Assembly: GCA_017545325.1 (NCBI GenBank)
Contig: JAFWOX010000003.1
Span: 22,997-86,996 of the forward strand
Direction: 5' to 3'
DNA: 64,000 nt
Origin: Oscillospiraceae bacterium
GTDB taxonomy: Bacteria; Bacillota_A; Clostridia; Oscillospirales; Oscillospiraceae
This document shows, piece after piece, positions 41,870 through 49,865 of this stretch. The notes under the pieces were generated by a model that worked only from the letters and a program-made list of their open reading frames with translations, was not told the DNA's origin and did no database searches. Within the stretch, counting starts at the first letter, position 1; the number at the start of each line of letters is the position of its first letter. The position numbers and the translations under genes were made by a program.

Positions 41870-42328
41870 CTATGGATGGATGAATTCCCGCTCCGATAGA
41901 CCGCCGGGGTGCTCCAGGACCCGGCCCGTGGGCCGGAAGCCGTTCCGGCGGTACAGCCGTTCCGCCCCCGTGTTGTTCTCCAGGATCCAGAGGGTGGGGG
42001 AACCGGTACACTGCCCCATGGTGTGCTGAAGAAGCACGGTTCCGTATCCCTTGTTCCGCTCATCCGGCAGGATATACAGATCTGCGATCAAATCTCCCGT
42101 CACCGTGACCAGGCCGATGGGCTTATTTCCCCGGAGCAGGAGAAAAATCCGGCTGCCGGAAGCCGCTTTGTCCGCCAGGTAGCGGTACTGCCGCTCCGGC
42201 GTGTGGGCCGCGACGAAATCCGGAGAGGAGAAGGAGCGATGGGAATCCTGCCAGGAGACGGAATGGACCCCCGCCGCCTGCCGCAAATCGGCTTCTTCCC
42301 GGACAGATACGATGCGCAGCTCCTCCAT
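41870..42328 (-). CDS. GNAT-family N-acetyltransferase
   Basis: 152 residues from the ATG behind GGAGGCGGG. LIADLYILPDERNKGYGTVLL contains the acetyl-CoA loop (R/Q-x-x-G-x-G/A form, here RNKGYG), and NTGAERLYRRNGFRPTG is the usual C-terminal motif. It transfers an acetyl group to an amine; the substrate cannot be told. It is divergent from the PadR-type operon and shares the intergenic region with its promoter. Confidence 0.9.
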   Translation of the reverse strand: MEELRIVSVREEADLRQAAGVHSVSWQDSHRSFSSPDFVAAHTPERQYRYLADKAASGSRIFLLLRGNKPIGLVTVTGDLIADLYILPDERNKGYGTVLLQHTMGQCTGSPTLWILENNTGAERLYRRNGFRPTGRVLEHPGGLSEREFIHP

Positions 42329-42370
42329 ATTCCCGCCTCCTTCCGGGGAATATAACACAGAAATTTACCC

Positions 42371-42399
42371 TTGACAAGCCTCGTATAACAAAGTATAGT
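42371..42399 (+). promoter_or_regulatory. Strong promoter of the PadR-ABC operon
   Basis: TTGACA (42371-42376), 17-bp spacer, TATAGT (42394-42399), 34 bp before the first start codon. A PadR operator is likely near here, but I see no clear dyad I would assign. Confidence 0.85.
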
Positions 42400-42433
42400 A
42401 AGCATAGATATACAAGGCATAAGAGGTGAGAAG

Positions 42434-43159
42434 ATGAACACCAACCGGAGCATGGCCTGGCTGCGGGAGGCGGTGGGGGGCATCAAGTATCCCCCGGACC
42501 GGCGGAAGGTGGAGAATGAGCTGTACAGCCACATCATGCAGCGGAACCGGGATTTCCTCAATGAAGGCTGTACGGAGCGGGAGGCGGACGAAAAGGCCTG
42601 CGCAGTCATGGGTGACCCGGTGGAGGTCCGCCGGGATCTGGCCGCCATCCACCGCCCGTTTTGGGGGTATGCCGCGTTCATCCTGCGCATTCTGGTGATC
42701 GGCGTGTTTCTTTGGGCTTTGATCTCCGCTCTGCGCAGCAGCCCCCGCATCGTCTACGCCCTTGGCCCGCTCGTGGATGAAAACCGCTTCACCGTTTCCG
42801 GGGAATGGCGGTCTCAGGATTCCCGGATCCGATGCGGGGACTATACCATCCGCCTGAAGCAAACGGCTTACGGCAAGGAGAAGGAGACCGGGGAAAGCTG
42901 CCTGTTGCTGGAGTTCAGGACATTCACCGCCGATCCCTTCCTCGGTCCGCCCTGGTTCATCGTCCAACCGGTATTGGAGGATAGCCGGGGCCTGGTCTAT
43001 CCGGTGGAGCAGTCAGGCAGCAGCCGGGACCTGGTATTCACTGGCCGACGGCTGTTGTTCGTATATATGCAGCCGGGAGCGGATTGGGCGGTGCTCACCA
43101 TACAGGGTCCGGATGGGCCGGAACGGATGACGGTCCGGTTGGAGGAGGGAAGAGCATGA
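42434..43159 (+). CDS. Membrane protein with permease-prefix-like N-terminal domain
   Basis: 241 residues. Residues 1-70 form a charged helical domain (WLREAVGGI, ELYSHIMQRN, GCTEREADEKACAVMGDP) like the permease-prefix or DUF1700-type domain often found beside PadR genes. A membrane segment follows at about 78-97; the remaining 140 residues are predicted outside and match nothing I know. It opens a chain of overlapping genes: its stop overlaps the next start (ATGA). A role as an accessory or sensor for the linked ABC transporter is inference. Confidence 0.75.
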   Translation: MNTNRSMAWLREAVGGIKYPPDRRKVENELYSHIMQRNRDFLNEGCTEREADEKACAVMGDPVEVRRDLAAIHRPFWGYAAFILRILVIGVFLWALISALRSSPRIVYALGPLVDENRFTVSGEWRSQDSRIRCGDYTIRLKQTAYGKEKETGESCLLLEFRTFTADPFLGPPWFIVQPVLEDSRGLVYPVEQSGSSRDLVFTGRRLLFVYMQPGADWAVLTIQGPDGPERMTVRLEEGRA

Positions 43160-43911
43160 GAGGAAGCTATTGGCGTTTTTCCCGACCTCTGCGCTGCGCC
43201 GGGTATCTCTGTCTGCTCCTGATCCTGGCCTGGGTCCTGCGTCTGGCAAACGGCATCCCTCCGGCAGGCCCGAAAACCGCGATCCGGCGTGCGGAGCGGG
43301 CCGCTTTGCGCAAACCGGGAGAGATCACGGAGGTTTTCGAAGAGGGAAGCGGGTATTCCGCCGCCGTGACCTGGCTTGACGGGGAGCTGTACACCTATTT
43401 CCTCGTGCCGCACTATGCAAAAGGAGAAAAAACCCACCGGTATGAACAAGGCGTGGTATTCCGGAATACGGATGGAGATTCCCCCTTCTGGTGTACCACG
43501 CCCACTATGGGCGGGTATACCGTCAAGAATGGGGATTTCATCCTGCAGAGCGTCTTTTATGTGTTGGTCAAGCAGCCGGACCCCGCCGTGGTCTCCGGAA
43601 AACTGACCGTCAGGGGAGAAATGGAGGGGGCGTTCCGCACCTGGGTCAGCGAAGCGAAACGGGATGATCCCCGTTACCTGGTTTTTCGTCTGGAACAGAC
43701 CGAAGGGGGCAATAAGATCCGGGAGATCTTCGATGCATTGAGCAACGGATCTTACTATCGGTCTCCGGTGACCGCCGAGGCGGAGGCCGCATTTTTTGAT
43801 GCAGAAGGAAATGAAATGGACAGAGTATCGTTCAGCATGGTCCAGGGCTCGTTCAGCGTACCTGACCTGGAACCGATCGTTGTGGAAGGGAGTTATAGCT
43901 ATGGCGCGTGA
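43156..43911 (+). CDS. Single-pass membrane protein of unknown function
   Basis: 251 residues with a basic N-terminus, one membrane segment (about 14-32), and an extracytoplasmic beta-rich domain. It has no lipobox and no recognised enzyme motif. The size and layout resemble the preceding gene product, with which it overlaps by 4 bp. It overlaps padR by 11 bp at its 3' end. Function unknown. Confidence 0.72.
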   Translation: MRGSYWRFSRPLRCAGYLCLLLILAWVLRLANGIPPAGPKTAIRRAERAALRKPGEITEVFEEGSGYSAAVTWLDGELYTYFLVPHYAKGEKTHRYEQGVVFRNTDGDSPFWCTTPTMGGYTVKNGDFILQSVFYVLVKQPDPAVVSGKLTVRGEMEGAFRTWVSEAKRDDPRYLVFRLEQTEGGNKIREIFDALSNGSYYRSPVTAEAEAAFFDAEGNEMDRVSFSMVQGSFSVPDLEPIVVEGSYSYGA

Positions 43912-44227
43912 ACAGGAACCCGGCGGGATGGATATGCTCATCCTGCACCTTCTGGCGGAGCGGGATATGTACGGCTATGAGATGGTGACGGAGCTGGCCG
44001 GCCGGTCCAGCGAGGTATTCCAGATGAAGGAGGGGACCCTGTACCCCCTTCTGCACCGACTGGAGAAGGAGGGCTCCGTCTCCGCCTACGAGGAGAAAAA
44101 GGAGGGGCGGGTGAGGCGGTACTACCGCCTCACCCGAAAAGGCGGAGAAAAGCTGAGAGAGCGGACTGAAGCCTGGGAACGGTATGCCGGAGCCGTGAAC
44201 GCGGTCCTGTGCGGGACGCCGGGGTAA
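43901..44227 (+). CDS. PadR-family transcriptional regulator
   Basis: 108 residues from the ATG behind GGAAGGGA. MDMLILHLLAERDMYGYEMVTEL, then FQMKEGTLYPLLHRLEKEGSV (recognition helix) and the wing with RVRRYYRLTRKGGEKL are textbook PadR. Such short PadR proteins dimerise and repress adjacent transporter or permease genes, usually released by a small molecule. It overlaps the end of the preceding gene and is third in the operon, ahead of the ABC genes. Confidence 0.94.
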   Translation: MAREQEPGGMDMLILHLLAERDMYGYEMVTELAGRSSEVFQMKEGTLYPLLHRLEKEGSVSAYEEKKEGRVRRYYRLTRKGGEKLRERTEAWERYAGAVNAVLCGTPG

Positions 44228-44528
44228 TTTGCCCCGTCCCGCCACAGCGATCTGTCTCCCCTGAAAGGGGAGATGCCCCAGTGGGCACACTGGGGCAGAG
44301 AGGTTCTGGCAGAGCTGTCGCCGTGCGCAGGGAAGGATATAACGACCAGATATAACCTCTCCGGCATCCGGTTTGCGTGAAATGCCGGATGCCACCTCCC
44401 CTTTCAGGGGAGGCTGAATAAGGATGCAGCAGCAGAATGCCCGCTGCATCCGCGGTGAACTGCGCCCTTTTTTCCCAAGAAACCGGGAGAATTGTTAAAA
44501 AACTGATGAGAAAGGAAGCGAATTCAAC
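44228..44528. repeat. Gene-free hairpin island between padR and the first permease gene
   Basis: No gene is seen in these 301 bases. Four hairpins are packed in 44256-44412: CTCCCCTGAAAGGGGAG, GCCCCAGTG/CACTGGGGC, GGCATCCGG/CCGGATGCC and CTCCCCT/AGGGGAG. The outer pair share the same CTCCCCT-type arms in mirrored order, giving a MITE-like or mobile-repeat appearance. The island may split the operon or attenuate read-through. Confidence 0.6.
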
Positions 44529-46418
44529 ATGAAATCCTCCCTTTGGATCAAGACTTTATTCCGCAGTCCGGTGCGGACCATCGTCACCTGGGTGCTGCTC
44601 CTGGCAGCAGCCTTCCAGTTCACCCTGAGCCTCACGGACTATGTATCTACGCGCAGAGGCTTGCATGAGGCGAAGGCAAGTATGAAGGGCGTTCTCAGCA
44701 TTGAGCATTCCCCGGCTCTGGACCCCAACGCCCCGGGAAACAACGCGGGCACCAATCTCTTCCTGATGTATGACCCCACCGGTCCGGGTACGGGGATAGA
44801 GCAGTACGACAATGCCCGGTACCACGCCACTCCCATCACCGATGCGGAGCTGGCGGCGGTGGAGCAGTCCATCCTGCCGAGCTTGGCGGGGATCGAGGTG
44901 CGGACCATGACCGCCGGGATATCGGACTATATCCGCAAGGAGGGAATATCCAGTTCCGGCTCCAGCCTGTATTACAAGGACCGCCTGGTGCTGGAGGCCA
45001 CGGTTGCGGCAGTGGATCAGGCGACGGACATAGTGTTTTGGCTGGTCTCACCGGGGCAGGGCAGCACCTGCGATAAGGAGGCAAGCTGTGTCCTGACCCT
45101 GGAGGATATCAGACTCCTGGCCGGTGAGTCTGCACCCCTGGAAATGCGGGGAGGAAAGGAGGTATTCGTGATCGCCGCATCGGAGGCTTACCGGGACAGG
45201 CCTTACATCTGGATGTATCTGAACTGCGTCTTCTTCAAAAACCGTCTCTACGCGGAGGACCTGACCGGTCTGGAGGTGGGGAGAAGGTATGTTTTCGTGG
45301 TACGCACGATCTCGGGCAATGGCTGGAACAGCCAGGATACCGACTCCATAAGACCCATATTGTCCTTCGGGGACGATACCCTGCTGGACTGGTGGCCCTA
45401 CTTCACCGATATCACCGACCTGCCGGGAAACTATCTGGAGGGGGAGGACTTCGCTGCCCTCCGGGAGCTCATCCAGGTAACCAACGACGACTGGCATACC
45501 CTGGACGTGGTGTATGCCGGGGATATGTCCGTCATCCGCCGGGCGACGGACCTGCGTCTGACGCCGGTACAGGGCAGGTTCCTGGAGCCGGAGGACAGGG
45601 AGACGCCGGTATGCGTGGTAAATGAGGACTTTGCCGCGGCCAACGGCCTCAGCCTTGGGGATACGCTCCGGCTGAAGCTGGGGGACTACCCCATGGAGCA
45701 GCATGTGAGCCTGGGGGCTGTGGCCTCCACCCGGGGACGCTATGCGGAGAACTGGACGGAGCAGGAGTTCACCATCATCGGCACCTGGCGGGATGTGAAC
45801 CAGGGCAATTACCTCACGGAGGACTACATCTGGGCCTATTCCGATTCCACCGTCTTTGTGCCCTCCTCCTACACACCGGAGGGGGCGACGAAGCGGACGG
45901 CGTATTATCCCGGGGATATCACCCTGCTGATCGACGCCGACGCCATGGGGGATTTCGTGGAGAATACGCTTCCAGCCCTGCAGGAGGCGGGATGGATCAC
46001 CTACTGGAACGACCGGGGATGGCCCCAGATGGAGGAGGAGCTGAACCAGGTGAGCCAGACCTCCCTGTATAAGCTCCTGGCCTTCGGCGCGGCGACCCTG
46101 CTGGTCATCGCCCTCACCGTGTATCTCTTCGTTGCCCGCCGCAGCCGGGATTATGCCATTCTTCGGGCCATGGGCATGGATCGGAGGCATAGCGGCCGCA
46201 GCCTGCTCATCCCCCTTCTGTGCCTTACCCTGGCAGCGGTGATCCCCGGTGTGGCTGCCGCCCTCATTTGGTATGGACGGAGCGGGGCGGTCACCCTGAT
46301 GCCGGCGATCAGTGTGGTGATCCTTCCTGCCGTGACCATGCTGGCAGCCCTGGTGCTGGTGACGCGGATGGGCAGGATTTCCCCTCTGCTCCTGATCCAG
46401 GCGGGGGTGAAGAAATGA
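44529..46418 (+). CDS. FtsX-like ABC transporter permease (large)
   Basis: 629 residues. One membrane segment near the N-terminus (about 16-36), a very large extracytoplasmic domain (about 45-515), then three membrane segments (about 518-538, 560-580, 590-612). RRSRDYAILRAMGMDRR is the cytoplasmic loop typical of MacB/FtsX permeases. There is no prefix domain. Such permeases do not move small solutes in the usual sense; they work as mechanotransmitters or export peptides and lipids. AAAGGAAG ribosome site. The stop overlaps the next permease by 4 bp. Confidence 0.88.
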   Translation: MKSSLWIKTLFRSPVRTIVTWVLLLAAAFQFTLSLTDYVSTRRGLHEAKASMKGVLSIEHSPALDPNAPGNNAGTNLFLMYDPTGPGTGIEQYDNARYHATPITDAELAAVEQSILPSLAGIEVRTMTAGISDYIRKEGISSSGSSLYYKDRLVLEATVAAVDQATDIVFWLVSPGQGSTCDKEASCVLTLEDIRLLAGESAPLEMRGGKEVFVIAASEAYRDRPYIWMYLNCVFFKNRLYAEDLTGLEVGRRYVFVVRTISGNGWNSQDTDSIRPILSFGDDTLLDWWPYFTDITDLPGNYLEGEDFAALRELIQVTNDDWHTLDVVYAGDMSVIRRATDLRLTPVQGRFLEPEDRETPVCVVNEDFAAANGLSLGDTLRLKLGDYPMEQHVSLGAVASTRGRYAENWTEQEFTIIGTWRDVNQGNYLTEDYIWAYSDSTVFVPSSYTPEGATKRTAYYPGDITLLIDADAMGDFVENTLPALQEAGWITYWNDRGWPQMEEELNQVSQTSLYKLLAFGAATLLVIALTVYLFVARRSRDYAILRAMGMDRRHSGRSLLIPLLCLTLAAVIPGVAAALIWYGRSGAVTLMPAISVVILPAVTMLAALVLVTRMGRISPLLLIQAGVKK

Positions 46419-47551
46419 ACGCTTCCCTGAGGTATACCCTGCGGCATGCCCGCAGAGCCGTCGTGAAATCTCTTCTGGCGATTCTGCTGGCTCTCCTTCT
46501 TGCCGCGGCGGTAGGGCGGCTGGACGCCCTGCGTCGGCACTACGACGCCCTGTGTCACAGCGTGGAGGTGAGGGGCGTGGTGAGCGGCGGCCTGTCCGTC
46601 TACCGGGCGGAGAAGCTGGGGGAAGCGGAGGAGATCAAGTATTCCTATCTGGAATATCTCCGGCAGGGAGCCGAGTTCATGCTTTCCGACGATTCATTCC
46701 ATAGCTGTATCCTCTGCTTTTCCTCGGATTATACCGTGAACGCCGGGGCGGAGGCGGAGTGGCTGGAGGGATGGGATCACGAACGGTTTCAGGCGGCTAC
46801 GGGCAAGGTCTGTCTGATCACGGAAACCCTGGCGGCAGAGCTGGAGATCGCTCCCGGCGACCGGATCCGGATCTCTGCGGATACCTATCTGAATGCCCTG
46901 AGACAAGGTCATCCCGAAGCGAGCATGGAGGATCTGCTGGAGATCTATAAGGAGCATCGGTCGCCAACCGCCGTGGTAGGCCTGATACCCAATGAGAGTT
47001 TTCCCTCCCGCCTGTGGCTGCCCATCCACGGCATGGGGGTTTACTCCGAAACCTTCCCGGACCTGAAGGTGGAATACGCCTTCTATACCCTGCGGGATTA
47101 CGAGGATATTCAGACTTTCCGGGAGCGGTTTCTCGCAGAGACAGCCAGGGAGAAGGGAAACCCCTCTCTCTACCTGGATACGGCGGAGGCGGACCGGGTA
47201 CATCGCATGGCGAATCTGCTGAACACCCTGTACCCCATCGCGGTGGGTATCGCCCTGCTGCTGGGCGCCGTCCTCCCCGGCCTCATGGTGCTGCAGAACA
47301 GCCGGGAAACCGCCATTCTCCGGGTCCTGGGCATGAGCCGAAGAAGAGTGTGCGCTATGCTGACCGGGGAACAGGTCCTGTTGTGTATCCTGGGCCTCAT
47401 CCTGGGGGTGGCGGCAGCCTTTTTCCTGGGAGCCGGGTGGGAATTGACTTACCCGGGACTCCATCTGGCCGCTTGTCTCATCGGCAGTATCATTTTTGCC
47501 TGGGTCAGCACCGGGAAGGACCTGCTTTCCCTGCTCCAGGCAAAGGAATAA
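46415..47551 (+). CDS. FtsX-like ABC transporter permease (medium)
   Basis: 378 residues. N-terminal membrane segment (about 17-37), extracytoplasmic domain of about 220 residues, then three membrane segments (about 270-290, 318-340, 345-362). The loop NSRETAILRVLGMSRRRV is the FtsX signature. Its ATG overlaps the preceding stop (ATGA). The small external domain contrasts with the larger first permease, suggesting a heterodimeric pair. Confidence 0.88.
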   Translation: MNASLRYTLRHARRAVVKSLLAILLALLLAAAVGRLDALRRHYDALCHSVEVRGVVSGGLSVYRAEKLGEAEEIKYSYLEYLRQGAEFMLSDDSFHSCILCFSSDYTVNAGAEAEWLEGWDHERFQAATGKVCLITETLAAELEIAPGDRIRISADTYLNALRQGHPEASMEDLLEIYKEHRSPTAVVGLIPNESFPSRLWLPIHGMGVYSETFPDLKVEYAFYTLRDYEDIQTFRERFLAETAREKGNPSLYLDTAEADRVHRMANLLNTLYPIAVGIALLLGAVLPGLMVLQNSRETAILRVLGMSRRRVCAMLTGEQVLLCILGLILGVAAAFFLGAGWELTYPGLHLAACLIGSIIFAWVSTGKDLLSLLQAKE

Positions 47552-47574
47552 TCAAAATATAAGGAGGCATCACA

Positions 47575-48237
47575 ATGAACGCCCTTACGCTTGATAACGT
47601 ATCCTATACCTATCCCGGCGGGACTTCCCCAGTGGTTAAGGGAGCCAGTTTCGGCTTTGAAGCCGGGACAATTTATGCGGTGGTGGGCCCCAGCGGCAGC
47701 GGCAAGAGTACCCTCCTGAGCATGCTGGCGGGGCTGGATATGCCCGGTTCCGGAGATGTGATCCTGCAGGAGGAAAACCTGAAAACCCTGGACCTGGACA
47801 AATACCGTCGTGAGGGAGTCAGCATCATCTTCCAGGCCTTTTGCCTCCTGCCCCTGCTCACAGTGCGGGAAAACGTCTGCCTGCCCATGGAGATGCAGGG
47901 CATACCAGAGGCTAACGCTCGGGAGCGGGCGGCAGAGGCCCTGGTAAAGGTGGGCATTGAGGAGAGCAAGCACAAGCGCTTCCCCTCCGCACTCTCAGGA
48001 GGCGAGCAGCAGCGGGTGGCCATCGCCCGGAGCTTGTGCAGCGGTGCTCCCGTTCTCCTGGCGGACGAGCCCACGGGAAACCTGGACGGGGAGAACACCC
48101 GCATCGTCATGGATATTCTCCGCCGCCTGGCCCACGAGGAAGGACGCTGTGTCATCGTGGTCACCCACGATCCGGAGGTGGCGGAGGCTGCGGACCGGGT
48201 TCTGCGCATGAAGGACGGCGTCCTGACGGCGGAGTGA
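47575..48237 (+). CDS. ABC transporter ATPase (MacB/LolD class)
   Basis: 220 residues, all motifs intact: Walker A GPSGSGKST (about 39-47), Q-loop FQAFCLLPLLTVREN, signature LSGGEQQRVAIARSL, Walker B PVLLADEPTGNLD, H-loop VVTHD. It belongs to the class that drives FtsX-like permeases and is the only complete ATPase for three permease genes. AAGGAGG ribosome site. Its stop overlaps the next gene (GTGA). Confidence 0.95.
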   Translation: MNALTLDNVSYTYPGGTSPVVKGASFGFEAGTIYAVVGPSGSGKSTLLSMLAGLDMPGSGDVILQEENLKTLDLDKYRREGVSIIFQAFCLLPLLTVRENVCLPMEMQGIPEANARERAAEALVKVGIEESKHKRFPSALSGGEQQRVAIARSLCSGAPVLLADEPTGNLDGENTRIVMDILRRLAHEEGRCVIVVTHDPEVAEAADRVLRMKDGVLTAE

Positions 48238-49865
48238 AACGGCGGGCTCTCAGTCTGCTCCTGGCGTGCCTGACGGCGGCGTCCCTGTTCGGGCTTAGTT
48301 ACGGCCTTGGGCTCAACGCGTTATTCCTTCGGGAAGCACAGTATTCCACTGAGGCGCACTACGGCATACTCACCCTGCTGCCGGAGCGGGTTCCGGAGGC
48401 TGCACCGGGAGAAAACGCATGGCTGAACGGGGACCCTCGCAGGTCCCTGATCCCCGTGCTGACGGACGATCAATATGAGAAGCTGAATAAGCACAGCACC
48501 GCCTATCCCATCCATCCCCGGTACATGACCCTGGGGGTGTCGGCGGAATACTGCCGTCTGCCGCCCCCGGAAGGATACTACGACTATGCGGATCGCCTTG
48601 TCATAGAGGCTGTCGTACAATCCATAAACGATGATTCCTTGCAGCTCACCGACTGTGTATTTCTGGGCGGCAAAGCGGAAGCCCTGCAGAAAAGCATTTC
48701 CGCATGGCTTTCGGAGGATCTGGCGGAAACCTGGTCTGTGGGAGATCGGATGGAATTCTCCCTTCGGACCTGGCAGGAGAACGGAATATGGCTGTATCGG
48801 GTGGATAAAGAGCTGGTTCCCAAGGGCGGCACAAAGCCGGAAGACGTGGTGAGCATGGCGGAGGACAACCTGCACGGGTTTGACCTGGTGTTCACGGAGG
48901 ATATGCACTGGATCTGGCGGGTCATGCAGGGGGAACTCTGCTGCATCCAAGGCAGACTGATCGAAGAAACAGACGCTGGTAGCCAGGTCTGCGTAGTCAG
49001 CGAGCGCTTTCTGCGGGAAAACGACCTTGCATTGGGAGACAGCCTTCTCTTTCGGGTGGGAGACAAGCTGTGCTCCCAATTCGCCCCCATCGGCGCTTTG
49101 GCCTATACAAACACCCAGTACCCCAGGCGCTGGGCGGAGGAAGCCTTTGAAATCATCGGGACCTTCGCGGATGCAGATAACGGAAACTGGACAGCGGATG
49201 AATTTGCCTATGCCTATTCGGAGAGTACGGTCTTCGTCCCCCTATCCGCACTGCCGGAAACGATCTATCGCAGCAGCGCCCGCTATACTCCCGCGGAGCT
49301 GACGCTGCTGCCCGAGGGGGGAGATGCCCTGGAGCGCAAGCTGGGGTGGATGCAGGAGATCGCCGCCGGGATCGGCTTGCGGTGCGTGATGGACGACCGG
49401 GGCTGGCCGACTATCGCGGCTGGTATCTCTGCAGAGGAAACGCGGCTGCGCGCCCGGACCCTGCCCTTCATTCTGTCCGGAGCCGTCTTGCTTGTCCTGC
49501 TGTTCGCAGGCCTGCTCCTGACGGTGAAACGCAAATGCACCGTCCTGCGGTTGGCGGGCGTCCCGAAAAGAAGGCTGGCCGCCCGGACGATGATCCCGTC
49601 CCTCGTCCTCCTTTGGTCGGCTGCGGCAGCAGGGACGGCGGGGGCGTTCCTGTACCTGGGCACGGAAGCGGCCTGGTTTCGGGAGAAGTGGTCTGCATTC
49701 ATGCAGGTTTCCGAACAGGGCCTGCCCATGGGGACTCTGATCCTGGTCCCGGGTCTTGCCAGCCTTGTCATGAGCGGTGGAATGGTCCTGCTCGTCCTGC
49801 TGCTTTTGGGGCAGGACATCCATGACCTGGCGGTTCGGTCACAGAGAAAGGCGGGAAAGCAATGA
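48234..49865 (+). CDS. FtsX-like permease-type membrane protein (third)
   Basis: 543 residues from a GTG that overlaps the ATPase stop. N-terminal membrane segment (about 6-27), extracytoplasmic region to about residue 410, then three membrane segments (about 417-437, 458-478, 505-530). The loop TVKRKCTVLRLAGVPKRRL is a divergent FtsX loop. The external domain shares features with the first permease (for example VCVVSERF against VCVVNEDF and ITGTWRD/IIGTFAD-like strands), so the two are probably paralogous. It is coupled to the next gene by a 4-bp overlap. Confidence 0.85.
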   Translation: MKRRALSLLLACLTAASLFGLSYGLGLNALFLREAQYSTEAHYGILTLLPERVPEAAPGENAWLNGDPRRSLIPVLTDDQYEKLNKHSTAYPIHPRYMTLGVSAEYCRLPPPEGYYDYADRLVIEAVVQSINDDSLQLTDCVFLGGKAEALQKSISAWLSEDLAETWSVGDRMEFSLRTWQENGIWLYRVDKELVPKGGTKPEDVVSMAEDNLHGFDLVFTEDMHWIWRVMQGELCCIQGRLIEETDAGSQVCVVSERFLRENDLALGDSLLFRVGDKLCSQFAPIGALAYTNTQYPRRWAEEAFEIIGTFADADNGNWTADEFAYAYSESTVFVPLSALPETIYRSSARYTPAELTLLPEGGDALERKLGWMQEIAAGIGLRCVMDDRGWPTIAAGISAEETRLRARTLPFILSGAVLLVLLFAGLLLTVKRKCTVLRLAGVPKRRLAARTMIPSLVLLWSAAAAGTAGAFLYLGTEAAWFREKWSAFMQVSEQGLPMGTLILVPGLASLVMSGGMVLLVLLLLGQDIHDLAVRSQRKAGKQ

